Part shown: piece after piece, positions 53,910 through 62,429 of the stretch
How the letters are laid out: every line of letters begins with the position of its first letter
Position numbering within the stretch: the stretch's first letter is position 1
Assembly: GCA_018822665.1 (NCBI GenBank)
Contig: JAHJJX010000027.1
Location: 124,001-188,000, forward strand
Direction of reading: 5' to 3'
Length of the DNA: 64,000 nt
DNA from: a bacterium
GTDB lineage: Bacteria > Campylobacterota > Campylobacteria > Campylobacterales > Sulfurimonadaceae
Made by a program: the position numbers and the translations under genes
The notes under the pieces: model-generated
What the model saw: only the letters and a program-made list of their open reading frames with translations
Told to the model about the DNA's origin: nothing
Databases searched by the model: none

Positions 53910-55802
53910 TTATAATGCTTTAGAAATAATTCTATTAAGTCTTGAGATAAAATCTGCGGTATCTCCAAGTTCTTGACCATCAAATAATTTTGCTTGGTCA
54001 AGGAGAACATGCGCCGCATCATTAATAAGGTTTTGGTCCACTGATTCTTTTAGTTTAACAATCAACTCATGCTTAGGATTAATCAAAAGAATTGGAGCCG
54101 GTGCAGGAACATCTCCTCCCTGTCCCATCTGTTTCATCATCTGAGCCATCATGTAAGAAGGGTCTTCTTTGTCTATTTTAATGGCAACCGGAGAGTCAGT
54201 TAAATCAAAAGTTGTTTCAACAGATTTTACACTATCTCCAAGCGCATCTTTGAACTCTTTTGCTAAACCTTCATACGTTTTTGCAACCTCTTCTTCCGCC
54301 TTTTTTTCTTCCGCGCTTTCTTCAAATTTTGCATCTGCAACAGGAATGAGTTTGTATTCTTTATACTCAGTTACCATCGGGAAAATGATAGTGTCCACTT
54401 CTTCGTTAAGAACTAAAACATCGATACCGCGAGCCTTGAATCTTTCGAGTGACGGAGAATTTTTCAGCATAGCCAAAGAAGTTTTGCCGGCGATATAATA
54501 AATCTCTTTTTTTTCTGTATCTACATTTTTAACAAACTCTTCTATGTTCGTTTTTTCAGTTGATTTAAGTGTGTTGAAAAGCATTAGTTCTAAAATCTTC
54601 TCACGGTTTGCATAGTCATTATACAGACCTTCTTTTAAAACATTTCCAAATTCCGCATAAAATTTACTATATTTTTCTGCATCATTCTTCGCTATTTTTC
54701 CAAGCTCTGAGAGAACTTTTTTCACAGATGCATTTTTGATTTTTGCCATAACTGCATTGGATTGTAAAATCTCTCTAGAAACATTCAGAGGCAAGTCTTT
54801 AGAATCAATGACACCACGTAAAAATCTTAAGTACGTTGGCATCAACTCTTTTTCATCATCTGTGATAAATACGCGGTTGATGTAAAGTTTGATACCTGTT
54901 TGATAATCCACTCTGTACATATCCATAGGCGCTTTACTCGGGATGTAAAAGAGTGTAGTATACTCAATAGCGCCCTCCGCTTTATGGTGCATCCAAGCCA
55001 ACGGCTCTTCAGAAGAGTGTGCTATAGAACTGTAAAAATCTTTGTACTCTTCATCTTTAATCTCTCCTTTAGAGATTGTCCAAAGTGCGTTTGCACGGTT
55101 GATTTGCTTATTTTCTATCTCTGTTCTTGAAGGTTGCGTCTCTTTGCCCTCTTCATCCTTCACAGCGGGAACAAACTTCTCTTTATCCATAAAAATTGGA
55201 AACGGTATGTGATTTGAATATTTTTTAATGATACTTTCTATTCTATAAGATTCTAAAAACTCATCTTCTTCATCTTTCAAATGCATGACGATTGCAGTTC
55301 CGTGACCTTCCATGTTTGTGTTCTCTATCTCAAACTCGCCATCACCCATACTCGTCCATAAATACGCCTGCTCTTCACCTGCTTTTTTAGTTGTCACTTC
55401 TACTTTATCTGCAACCATAAAACAAGCATAAAAACCAACACCGAATTGACCGATTAGATTAGAATCTTTTTTCTGATCACCCGTAAGATTTTCCAAAAAT
55501 GCCTTTGTACCTGATTTGGCTATAGTACCAAGATGACTCATTAAGTCCTCTTCATTCATACCGATACCCGTATCTCTAATCGTTAATGTTTTTGCCTCTT
55601 TGTCAGCCACGATATCAATACGGGGTGCAAAAGACACTCCCTTGTATTTTTCATCCGTAAGAACCAGCATATTTAATTTATCAAGTGCGTCCGAAGCATT
55701 CGAAACAAGCTCACGTATGAAAATCTCTTTATTTGAATAGAGTGAGTGAATCATTAAATTTAATATCTGATTTGCTTCCGTTTGAAACTGATGTTTTGCC
55801 AT
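53910..55802 (-). CDS. htpG: Chaperone HtpG (Hsp90)
   Basis: 630-residue Hsp90. The ATPase domain has FQTEANQILNLMIHSLYSNKEIFIRELVSNASDALDKL, RDTGIGM, GTIAKSG and GQFGVGFYACFMVADKV; the middle domain has YINRVFITDD and GVIDSKDLPLNVSREILQ; the C-terminal dimerisation domain ends the protein. It aids folding of client proteins in the cytosol under stress. No CIRCE-like element is visible upstream. Single gene with AAGGAA before the ATG. Confidence 0.97.
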   Translation of the reverse strand: MAKHQFQTEANQILNLMIHSLYSNKEIFIRELVSNASDALDKLNMLVLTDEKYKGVSFAPRIDIVADKEAKTLTIRDTGIGMNEEDLMSHLGTIAKSGTKAFLENLTGDQKKDSNLIGQFGVGFYACFMVADKVEVTTKKAGEEQAYLWTSMGDGEFEIENTNMEGHGTAIVMHLKDEEDEFLESYRIESIIKKYSNHIPFPIFMDKEKFVPAVKDEEGKETQPSRTEIENKQINRANALWTISKGEIKDEEYKDFYSSIAHSSEEPLAWMHHKAEGAIEYTTLFYIPSKAPMDMYRVDYQTGIKLYINRVFITDDEKELMPTYLRFLRGVIDSKDLPLNVSREILQSNAVMAKIKNASVKKVLSELGKIAKNDAEKYSKFYAEFGNVLKEGLYNDYANREKILELMLFNTLKSTEKTNIEEFVKNVDTEKKEIYYIAGKTSLAMLKNSPSLERFKARGIDVLVLNEEVDTIIFPMVTEYKEYKLIPVADAKFEESAEEKKAEEEVAKTYEGLAKEFKDALGDSVKSVETTFDLTDSPVAIKIDKEDPSYMMAQMMKQMGQGGDVPAPAPILLINPKHELIVKLKESVDQNLINDAAHVLLDQAKLFDGQELGDTADFISRLNRIISKAL

Positions 55803-55968
55803 TTTTAATTCCTTGAAAATAATTTATGGTATTGTATCTAAAAAAGTTAATAATTTCAAATTGTATCAAGAAAGCTTAGTGTATATGACTAAATATACCT
55901 TAGTCGTGAGAATGCATTATAATCTATTTTTTGCAAGATTTGAAATAATTATATTGATTGATTTAGTT

Positions 55969-55977
55969 CCACATGCC
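55969..55977. repeat. Intergenic copy of the CCACATGCC repeat
   Basis: Exact copy with full extended flank (GTTCCACATGCCAAGA) in the 317-base gap between htpG and the small CCPRF ORF. The rest of that gap (55803-56119) shows no gene I can support. Confidence 0.7.
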
Positions 55978-56119
55978 AAGAAATTTTGTAAATGTTAAAC
56001 AATGAATATATACAAGCCCCTCTTCATCCTCTTGTAATATTAAGATTTTTTTACATATAATGTGCGGTAATGCGTGTTTATTTCTAGTCTGATGCATGAT
56101 AGAAACGAAAGGAGATACA

Positions 56120-56337
56120 ATGAAAACAAATGCTTTATCCAAATACGATATGAGGGATAATCCAACAAACTGTTGTCCTCGGTTTAGTACTGCCGGTGGG
56201 ATGTACAAGAGATGCGAGAGCTTATGAAAAGTAAAGACAAAGAAACAAAAAAAACATATTATTTCTACGCTACATGCCAAAAATGTGCAAAATATTACGG
56301 TAAAAACTATATAGTTGCCGTATCTGAAATAGCTTAA
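56120..56337 (+). pseudogene. Frameshifted and shortened small protein with CCPRF motif
   Basis: A strong ribosome binding site (AAAGGAGA) leads into a 35-residue ORF with SKYDMRDNPTNCCPRF, the N-terminal signature of a small family often annotated hydrolase. It stops at TGA 56225-56227, overlapping an ATG (ATGA) of a second ORF (56224-56337, 37 residues) whose YFYATCQKCAKYYGKNYIVAV resembles that family's C-terminus. In the second frame the text upstream reads RWDVQEMREL, which would continue the first ORF after a one-step frame change. Either a decayed gene that lost its middle, or two coupled mini-ORFs. Confidence 0.5.
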
Positions 56338-56347
56338 TGATTAACAG

Positions 56348-56653
56348 ATGCAGACAAACTATATAGATTTAATAGAACCAACACCTAAGCTTCATTCCAA
56401 GAAATGCAGACTGCTCTCTTATATGATTAAAATATTTCTCCAATATACTATTTTTATCGTAACTTTGCTTACTTGGTATCTTTTTGACTTTTTTATAGCC
56501 ATGCTCGCACTCGTTTTAACTTTTATAATTATGGGTATAATTCGTTCAAAATTACGAAATAGTGTCATTCCTCCAAATCAAAGAGAGTATAACTATAACG
56601 ACGAAGCTATAGCCGATTGGTATAGTGCAAAAGAGATATGTTATGAAGAATAA
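56348..56653 (+). CDS. Hypothetical membrane protein
   Basis: 101 residues with two adjacent hydrophobic segments (FLQYTIFIVTLLTWYLFDFF and MLALVLTFIIMGII) between a basic N-terminal stretch and an acidic tail (NDEAIADWYSAKEICYEE). No family recognised. It follows the CCPRF ORFs by ten bases in the same direction. Confidence 0.6.
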   Translation: MQTNYIDLIEPTPKLHSKKCRLLSYMIKIFLQYTIFIVTLLTWYLFDFFIAMLALVLTFIIMGIIRSKLRNSVIPPNQREYNYNDEAIADWYSAKEICYEE

Positions 56654-56740
56654 AATGTAAACTCCGAATTTTATAAAACTATATTTTGACACCCATTTTT
56701 ACTTTATATTTGAAATCATTTTACATACGGAGACGCACAA

Positions 56741-58405
56741 GTGAGTGCAATATTTGAGCCTAAATTTTTTAGTTTATTAAAAGCAGGGATAAGCAAAGAA
56801 CAAATATCTGCTGATATTTTTGCTGGAATTGTTGTCGGTATTGTTGCGCTGCCTCTTTCTATTGCCTTTGCTGTTGCCTCGGGAGTTTCACCTGAAAAAG
56901 GAATTATAACAGCCATTGTTGCCGGTTTTTTGATTGCCGTATTTGGTGGAAGCAGAGTTCAAATCGGTGGTCCTACCGGAGCATTTATAGTTATTGTTTA
57001 TGCAATTGTTGAACAGTATGGAATAAACGGGTTGATTATTTCAACGGTGATGTCTGGAATCATCTTGGTAATCTTTGGACTCTTAAAATTAGGCGCATTG
57101 CTAAAATATTTTCCCCATCCCCTGATTGTCGGATTCACAAGCGGCATTGCCCTTATTATATTTTCAACACAAGTAAAAGATGCATTAGGTTTAAATATCG
57201 AAAAATTGCCCTCAGAGTTTTTAGATAAATGGATAATGTATTTTACACACCTTCATGATGTCAATTTCTATGCTCTTGGAGTTACGCTGGCAACTATATT
57301 TATCATCATTCTTTGCAGCAAATTTATAAAAAAAGTACCTGGCTCATTTATCGCTATTATTGTAATTACCCTCATCGTACAAGCATCCGGATTGCCTGTA
57401 ACGACAATAGAATCATTCTTTGGTGAAATTAACAGCGATATCACTTTTACTTTACCCTCTTTTGACTTTAACCATTTATCTATGTACATAGCCCCAGCTT
57501 TAACCATAGCACTTTTAGGAGGAATAGAATCTCTTCTCTCAGCAGTTGTATCAGACGGGATGATAGGTGCAAATCACCGCTCAAATACTGAACTTATCGG
57601 CCAAGGCATAGCAAATATCGTGACTCCTTTTTTTGGTGGTATTCCCGCGACCGGAGCCATTGCAAGAACGGCAACAAATGTAAAAAATGGAGGAAGAACA
57701 CCTATTGCCGCAATAGTGCATGCTATCACTTTACTTTTAATTATGTTATTTTTTGCAAATTATGCAAAGCTGATACCTATGGCATGTCTTGCAGGAATTT
57801 TGATTGTTGTTGCCTATAATATGAGTGAATGGCGCTCATTTGCGTCTATTCTTAGAGCATCTCCTTTTGACATCATCGTTTTATTAAGCACTTTTTTCTT
57901 GACTGTTTTTGTTGATTTAACCATGGCAATACAAATCGGAATTGTTTTGTCGTCTCTTCTTTTTATGAAAAGAATGGCCGACATCGGAGTTGTAATACCC
58001 TCAGAAATAGACAGCGATTTAATTGAAGATTATGCAGATTTACCTGAGGGCATCTCCATCTATGAGATAAGCGGTCCACTCTTTTTTGCCTCGGCAAAAC
58101 AATATTCGGGAGTTATAAAAGAGATTGGATTAAAAAGCAAGGTTTTAATTATAAGAATGCGGCATGTGCCTTTTGTAGATTCAACAGCTTTGCATAATTT
58201 GCAAGAGATGATAAAAACATTGCAAAATGCTGATGTAAAACTTATTTTATCCGGAGTAAATCACTCTGTATTTCAAGATTTAAAAAAAAATAAAATAACT
58301 ACACTCGTCGGAGAGTTAAATATACTGAATTCTTTTGATCAGGCAGTTAGGCATGCCAAGCATGTACTTAAATCGGTAGATTTACAAGAGCAACAAGCTG
58401 TATAG
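56741..58405 (+). CDS. SulP family anion transporter
   Basis: 554 residues. Membrane part (about 20-400) with FAGIVVGIVALPLSIAFAVASGVSPEKGI, GGSRVQIGGPTGAFIVIVYAIV, ELIGQGIANIVTPFFGGIPATGAIARTATN; cytosolic STAS domain (about 440-550: GISIYEISGPLFFASAKQY, PFVDSTALHNLQEM). SulP proteins carry sulfate, bicarbonate or other anions; for an autotroph bicarbonate is as likely as sulfate. GTG start with GGAGA upstream. A variant repeat (GGCATGTGC) lies at 58161. Last intact core gene before the accessory region. Confidence 0.93.
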   Translation: MSAIFEPKFFSLLKAGISKEQISADIFAGIVVGIVALPLSIAFAVASGVSPEKGIITAIVAGFLIAVFGGSRVQIGGPTGAFIVIVYAIVEQYGINGLIISTVMSGIILVIFGLLKLGALLKYFPHPLIVGFTSGIALIIFSTQVKDALGLNIEKLPSEFLDKWIMYFTHLHDVNFYALGVTLATIFIIILCSKFIKKVPGSFIAIIVITLIVQASGLPVTTIESFFGEINSDITFTLPSFDFNHLSMYIAPALTIALLGGIESLLSAVVSDGMIGANHRSNTELIGQGIANIVTPFFGGIPATGAIARTATNVKNGGRTPIAAIVHAITLLLIMLFFANYAKLIPMACLAGILIVVAYNMSEWRSFASILRASPFDIIVLLSTFFLTVFVDLTMAIQIGIVLSSLLFMKRMADIGVVIPSEIDSDLIEDYADLPEGISIYEISGPLFFASAKQYSGVIKEIGLKSKVLIIRMRHVPFVDSTALHNLQEMIKTLQNADVKLILSGVNHSVFQDLKKNKITTLVGELNILNSFDQAVRHAKHVLKSVDLQEQQAV

Positions 58406-58452
58406 ACTAAAGTTATTGGTATAATTCGCATAAAACTAAGAAGAAAATATAA

Positions 58453-58515
58453 ATGGCACTCATAGACTTACAAAAACTGTCTATTAGTCAACTTTATACA
58501 CCCCTATTTTACTAA
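58453..58515 (+). pseudogene. Remnant start of an ABC-F-like ATPase gene
   Basis: A 20-codon ORF beginning MALIDLQKLS, which matches how many Uup/ABC-F ATPases begin, then diverging (ISQLYTPLFY) and stopping. It is in the expected place and direction after sulP, so I read it as the 5' stub of a gene cut by the rearrangement that brought in the accessory DNA. Short matches like this can be chance. Confidence 0.35.
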
Positions 58516-58560
58516 CTTTCGGAGCACTTTGTTTTCAATTTTCGTGGCTATTATTTATAA

Positions 58561-58583
58561 TAGATAATACTGCGTATTATTTA
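58561..58583. terminator. Hairpin near the left edge of the accessory region
   Basis: Stem GATAATAC / GTATTATT-type (seven perfect pairs, ten with one G-U) around TGC. It may end the sulP or remnant transcript, or mark an old recombination site. Confidence 0.4.
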
Positions 58584-58628
58584 TTCGCTTTTTCTCTTTA
58601 ATTCTATTTTTCATAAAAGGAAAATGGA

Positions 58629-59387
58629 ATGCAAGTAACTGTAAGAAATTGTGATTGGATAAGAGGATCTTTATATTTTAGAAAAAGAATCTCTCATAAG
58701 AATTTAGTTAGTGGCAAAAAAAATGCTGAAATTAAAAAAGCATTAAAACCTATTACATAAAAGTACTATCATGTTTTATTAAATAATCACAAAGAGTTGG
58801 CTAAACTAACTTCTTATTTAAATGACAGAGTAGATATATTTTTTATAGAATATATTAATGATCTATGCCACGATTATTATAAACAAGCAATAGTTGAAAA
58901 CTCGAGCTTGGAAATCAAAAGAGTCGAAGAACTTGAATATATAAATGAAAATGGCATTCAACAAGGTTATTCTATTCAGGCTCTAGCAAGAGAATATAAA
59001 ATAATTGTAACTCAATACGACAATCTTGACAACACTCAAAAAACTATAGATCTCGGATCTAAAATTGTTAAGCGAAGCAATATAACAAAAGATCAATTAT
59101 TAGAAATAAATCCGAGTCAATTAGTTTCTTTTTATGAAATGCTCATTAAAGCAGAAAAAGCTGTTTTAGAGAGTGATATAAAACTATATATATCAAGAAA
59201 TTTACACCAGTTCATATCTTTAATATCAGATATGTCGCAGGATAATTTTTCTAAAACTGAAGAAGCTTATTATGAAACACTTAAAATTATTAGAGAAAAT
59301 GAACTTCAAATAGATTATCTTAATTTTATTTACAAAAAGAAGAAAGATATGAGTGGTGTTTTTGGGGGACTCAGTAGTTACCAATAA
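58629..59387 (+). pseudogene. ORF split by an in-frame stop, integrase-N-terminus-like
   Basis: ATG at 58629 opens 43 codons (MQVTVRNCDWIRGSLYFRKRISHKNLV...) ending at TAA 58758-58760; the same frame continues open at once (KYYHVLLNNHKELAKLTSYL) through 59387. The track lists only the second part, from TTG 58797. Joined, it would be about 252 residues. The start (LYFRKRISHKNL, KALKPIT) recalls the N-terminal arm of phage-type tyrosine recombinases, but no R-H-R-Y catalytic domain follows. A truncated, nonsense-broken integrase relative is my reading; other identities are possible. Confidence 0.45.
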
Positions 59388-59401
59388 AGCTTTGGAATCT
59401 T

Positions 59402-59665
59402 GTGAATTTAAAAGAGCTTACTCTTACTAATAACAACTTATCTAAACTTCCGAATGAAATAGGAAATCTTGTGAATTTGATAAAACTTGATCTTGCACGC
59501 AATGAATTGTTAATATTAAATGAAAATCAAAACGAGTGGATAACTAAACTTGAAAAAAAAGGTTGTATCGTTGTGATAGATGGAAAATGTCCAAAAAATA
59601 AAATTCCTGTAATTGATGTCGACGAAGATGAAACCGTTTTAATGAATACCAAGTACAGAATGTAG
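59402..59665 (+). pseudogene. Leucine-rich-repeat protein remnant
   Basis: 87 codons with two clear leucine-rich repeats (LKELTLTNNNLSKLPNEIGNLVNLIKLDLARNELL) and an acidic end (IDVDEDETVL). Upstream codons in frame (KLWNLV) also fit the repeat but end at a stop, so the N-terminus and most repeats are gone. LRR proteins usually mediate protein binding. Confidence 0.5.
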
Positions 59666-59866
59666 ACAAACAAATATATATCTCTCACTTCAAAAGATGA
59701 AACAAAGCTTCGTATCAAAACCACAAAAGAGCTTTACAGCTTTGAAGTGGCAAAAGATGGCTTTGCGGACAGCTTAACTTTGGTGGAAAAAGATGCGAAC
59801 AATAAAAAGCTTTTGAAAAAAGAGTGCTCGTGCGTGGAACTTGTTGATATTGAGACTTTGGCATAA
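59666..59866 (+). pseudogene. C-terminal fragment without a start codon
   Basis: Directly after the LRR stop, the same frame stays open for 66 codons (TNKYISLTSKDETKLRIKTTKELYSFEVAKDG ... ELVDIETLA) with no start codon near. The composition is protein-like, so this is a gene end, either the tail of the LRR gene after a nonsense mutation or of another lost gene. Confidence 0.35.
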
Positions 59867-60281
59867 TGATTTATTTTATAAGGTTAATCCAATATATGTT
59901 TTGTAACACATCAATTTTTAAAACAAGTAGAGATAGAGGCTAAACTTATTCGTGAACACACTGTTGCGGGATTAAATGTTGCTTGGCGTATATAGTAATG
60001 TTCAAATGTGGCACAGTAGCGAATTAAAAGTTTTAGTGATTGAGGAGATGCTTAGGTTATGATGCTTGAAGCGGTGTGATTTAAAAATATAGCAAAAAAA
60101 ATGAACTATTTTGACAATGGTATCAAAGCAGGAGTTATCAGGTACGAACACTTTCTAAGCAAAGAGTTGGTGAGAAGATTAGAAAACTGACGAATGATGA
60201 ATACGAACAAATAATCAAATCCTTTTGCAAACATTTAGCTAGAAAAACTTATGCCTATGTAAAAGTAGATAAAATTAATGA
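59867..60281. other. Decayed, non-coding stretch with ORF scraps
   Basis: About 415 bases without an intact gene. Short protein-like scraps appear in several frames, for example MNYFDNGIKAGVIRYEHF (60101-60190) and KIRKLTNDEYEQIIKSFCKH after it, in different frames. This looks like mutated former coding DNA. No RNA gene seen. Confidence 0.4.
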
Positions 60282-61802
60282 CTAAAAATATTCCTTAAAC
60301 CATGCATTTACAATATCCCTATCTTTATGGGAGAGTTCTTCATTGTATTTAGAACGAGCTTGGAAAATTTGATTATGCTGAATCTCTACTGCAAACTCAA
60401 TGATATTTTCTTTTAAAAAGCCATACACGGTACTCTTATTGTTTTTTATAGCTCCGGCATAGCTTGAGAGACAATTGTTGAGTGTGCTTGACCATGCGTA
60501 TAGCTCCGCACCATTCATAGGCAATTTCACAGTGTAGAGCTCCATAGTTGCGCATTTCTTTAAATCTTGTGTTGCATAACTAAAATTGACAGAGAGGATT
60601 TGATCACGAAAAGCCATTTGATGATAACGTGCAAGCTCATCATGTAAAGTTTTATGATCGCAGGCTACTTTTTGAAAATTATCTCTCATAGTTTCATCGA
60701 GCTGATTGAGAAGAGTGAGCGTGTGTAATATGTAAAATGGTTCATTAGCCTCATAGTTTTCAAAGAGCTTTTCTATCTGTTTTTCAGTGTAGCGTTTTAT
60801 AAGAAATTCCATAAGGACATCCAAATCCCTAGCCTCATCAAAGTGTTCAAAGTGATCTTGAAAATCTAACGCAATCATCCTAGTGGCAATATTAATATCC
60901 TTGATATATTTACAGACTGATTTGTGATAGAGATAGAAATATTGCTCGTATTTTCTACGTTGGCGTTTGTAGCTTGCATAAAGGGCTTTTTTGAGAGATT
61001 TTTCTGTTCTGCCATTTGCTATAAAACCCATCGCTTCATCGAGATTTAGCGTTTTGTTATGAGGAAGCAAATCAAGATCTTTCCAGTAATGTAGCTCATA
61101 AGATTTCAGATGGGGATGCTTAAGGAAAAAAGCAATCTCTTCTAGGTTTTTGCACTCAAGCTTTGAACCTTTGATAGTATGAAAATAGTCTGTGTTTTGA
61201 ATAAATGCTAAAACTTGATTTTTTAAAACGCTCAAGCGTGGGTGCATATTGATGAGTTCACTTTGTGTTGGGTACTTGTCAAAGTAGTACTTATCCGCAA
61301 TAAAGAACCTTTCTAACTTTTCTAACTCGAAATTTGCATGTAAAATCTCTTGTATTTCACCATCTTCATTAAGAGTAAATTCATAAAGCTTTTTAGAAAA
61401 TAAACCAACTTTATCACGTATGAGACTTACTGAATGAGGGATGGAAATACTCCAAGAAGCTAAAAGTGACTTTGTGTTACTGTCATAATAAATATCAAAC
61501 GATAGCCCTTCTAGCTCTTCTTCATTAAAGATTTTAGAAAGTGGATCATACCATGGAGTGTTTGTGCTAAATAGGTTTGCATCATAAAAATGTTTATTGC
61601 CGCACGTTTCACAGATATAAGCGCTCGCAAGACTTTCATCTTGAACTATAATTATTTTTTGTTCTAAACACGAGCATATAAAAGCTTCTACTGTGTAAGG
61701 AAGTGTTTGGGCACTAAAGAGTGTTTGAATATCATTGATATCTGATTGGTAGAACCAAGGGATGTTTTGTGCCAATATATTTGATTTTGATTGCATGGTC
61801 AT
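60282..61802 (-). CDS. PcfJ domain protein
   Basis: 506 residues. The C-terminal region LYAWSSTLNNCLSSYAGAIKNNKSTVYGFLKENIIEFAVEI QHNQIFQ matches the PcfJ pattern (LHHCVGSYA, Y.TIEI), a domain of unknown function common on plasmids, ICEs and phages. An N-terminal cysteine pair (AYICETCGNKH) may bind zinc. It is alone on the minus strand in the accessory region, with intact reading frame, so it is probably expressed. Confidence 0.75.
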   Translation of the reverse strand: MTMQSKSNILAQNIPWFYQSDINDIQTLFSAQTLPYTVEAFICSCLEQKIIIVQDESLASAYICETCGNKHFYDANLFSTNTPWYDPLSKIFNEEELEGLSFDIYYDSNTKSLLASWSISIPHSVSLIRDKVGLFSKKLYEFTLNEDGEIQEILHANFELEKLERFFIADKYYFDKYPTQSELINMHPRLSVLKNQVLAFIQNTDYFHTIKGSKLECKNLEEIAFFLKHPHLKSYELHYWKDLDLLPHNKTLNLDEAMGFIANGRTEKSLKKALYASYKRQRRKYEQYFYLYHKSVCKYIKDINIATRMIALDFQDHFEHFDEARDLDVLMEFLIKRYTEKQIEKLFENYEANEPFYILHTLTLLNQLDETMRDNFQKVACDHKTLHDELARYHQMAFRDQILSVNFSYATQDLKKCATMELYTVKLPMNGAELYAWSSTLNNCLSSYAGAIKNNKSTVYGFLKENIIEFAVEIQHNQIFQARSKYNEELSHKDRDIVNAWFKEYF

Positions 61803-61919
61803 ATTGTAGTATAAAAACCTATCCTTCTAAAAATTATCAGCCTATCTAGCGTGTTCGCGCCTTACACTAAAGTAAAATGTAAAAATAAATTTAATGTGAA
61901 TGACCTTTGTAAAAAAATC

Positions 61920-61940
61920 TACCTCTTGTTACAAGAGGTA
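61920..61940. repeat. Nine-base inverted repeat upstream of the 98-aa gene
   Basis: Perfect stem TACCTCTTG / CAAGAGGTA with a TTA loop in the 265-base gap between divergent genes. Terminator-like, but no U-run, and no gene ends here; perhaps an operator. Confidence 0.4.
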
Positions 61941-62000
61941 AGGCTGACTTTAAAATAATAGAAGAATTATTGGTCGCATTTTGTCTATCTACTAATCATT

Positions 62001-62027
62001 TAAAGTAGACAAAATATGTCCACTTTA
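62001..62027. promoter_or_regulatory. 27-base operator-like palindrome
   Basis: Two 11-base arms, TAAAGTAGACA and TGTCCACTTTA, with one mismatch and a five-base AT spacer, 40 bases before the ATG at 62068. A related half-site TGTCTATCTAC lies at 61983. The layout is that of a dimeric repressor site over the promoter of the 98-residue gene. Confidence 0.5.
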
Positions 62028-62067
62028 TAGATTAAAATACCTAAATAATTTAAAAAAGGAGTTCGTC

Positions 62068-62364
62068 ATGTATCAAGCAACAATCACAAGAAACTTTAGG
62101 GATGCCTATACGACTACACCAAAGGTATTGCTACTAAATGTTATAGATGAAAACGGAAGACTTTTTAGAGATCATTGTTGGGTAGTGATTTCTGATGCAC
62201 TGGAAAGGTTTATCCCTCAAGACAATCATGTAAAAAATGTCATCACTTTTCATGGAAGAGTCAAAGAGTATCACTCGTTTGACTCCATGAGTACCATCAA
62301 AAAGACATTTAGTTCTTTGAAGAAAATAGACTTACTAAGACAGATAAAAAGTATGTCGAAGTAA
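62068..62364 (+). CDS. Hypothetical accessory protein
   Basis: 98 residues; AAGGAG before the ATG. The middle (KVLLLNVIDENGRLFRDHCWVVISDALERFIP) has a beta-rich, possibly OB-like look, and the end is basic (SLKKIDLLRQIKSMSK). I do not recognise the family. A palindromic operator-like site upstream suggests tight control. A 65-base gap leads to the DUF1848 gene, in the same direction. Confidence 0.65.
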   Translation: MYQATITRNFRDAYTTTPKVLLLNVIDENGRLFRDHCWVVISDALERFIPQDNHVKNVITFHGRVKEYHSFDSMSTIKKTFSSLKKIDLLRQIKSMSK

Positions 62365-62429
62365 GGTGCAGTAAAAATCAAATAAAGTGAACTTTCGCTA
62401 GAATGAAACAATATTTAAATTTAGGATTT

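Larger units (their letters stand above)
2556..55977. repeat. Dispersed 9-mer family CCACATGCC (uptake-sequence-like), 20 exact copies
   Basis: Exact copies start at 2992, 4463, 4502, 4877, 5162, 17627, 27291, 33293, 48912, 55969 (CCACATGCC) and 2556, 5091, 5278, 10276, 25956, 27262, 32302, 37808, 47062, 52844 (GGCATGTGG). Flanks give TTCCACATGCCAAG. Sixteen are inside genes, four between genes. One-base variants: 3206, 16418, 16427, 19767, 36618, 58161. By rough base composition well under one copy is expected. Seven copies cluster in 2.5-5.3 kb; none is in 38-47 kb or after 56 kb. Confidence 0.85.

Noticed and set aside
53702-54022. 106-aa minus ORF between htpG and the hypothetical gene
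   Set aside because: Overlaps both the htpG 3' end and the hairpin in another frame; composition is not protein-like.
2556-55977. The 9-mer as a chromosome-polarity (KOPS/Chi) motif
   Set aside because: Copies are split ten to ten between strands in one 54 kb stretch, without the strand bias such motifs show.
55813-56280. ORFs of 61 aa (plus) and 105 aa (minus) in the gap after htpG
   Set aside because: No ribosome binding site or family resemblance; the minus one is antisense to the CCPRF ORFs.
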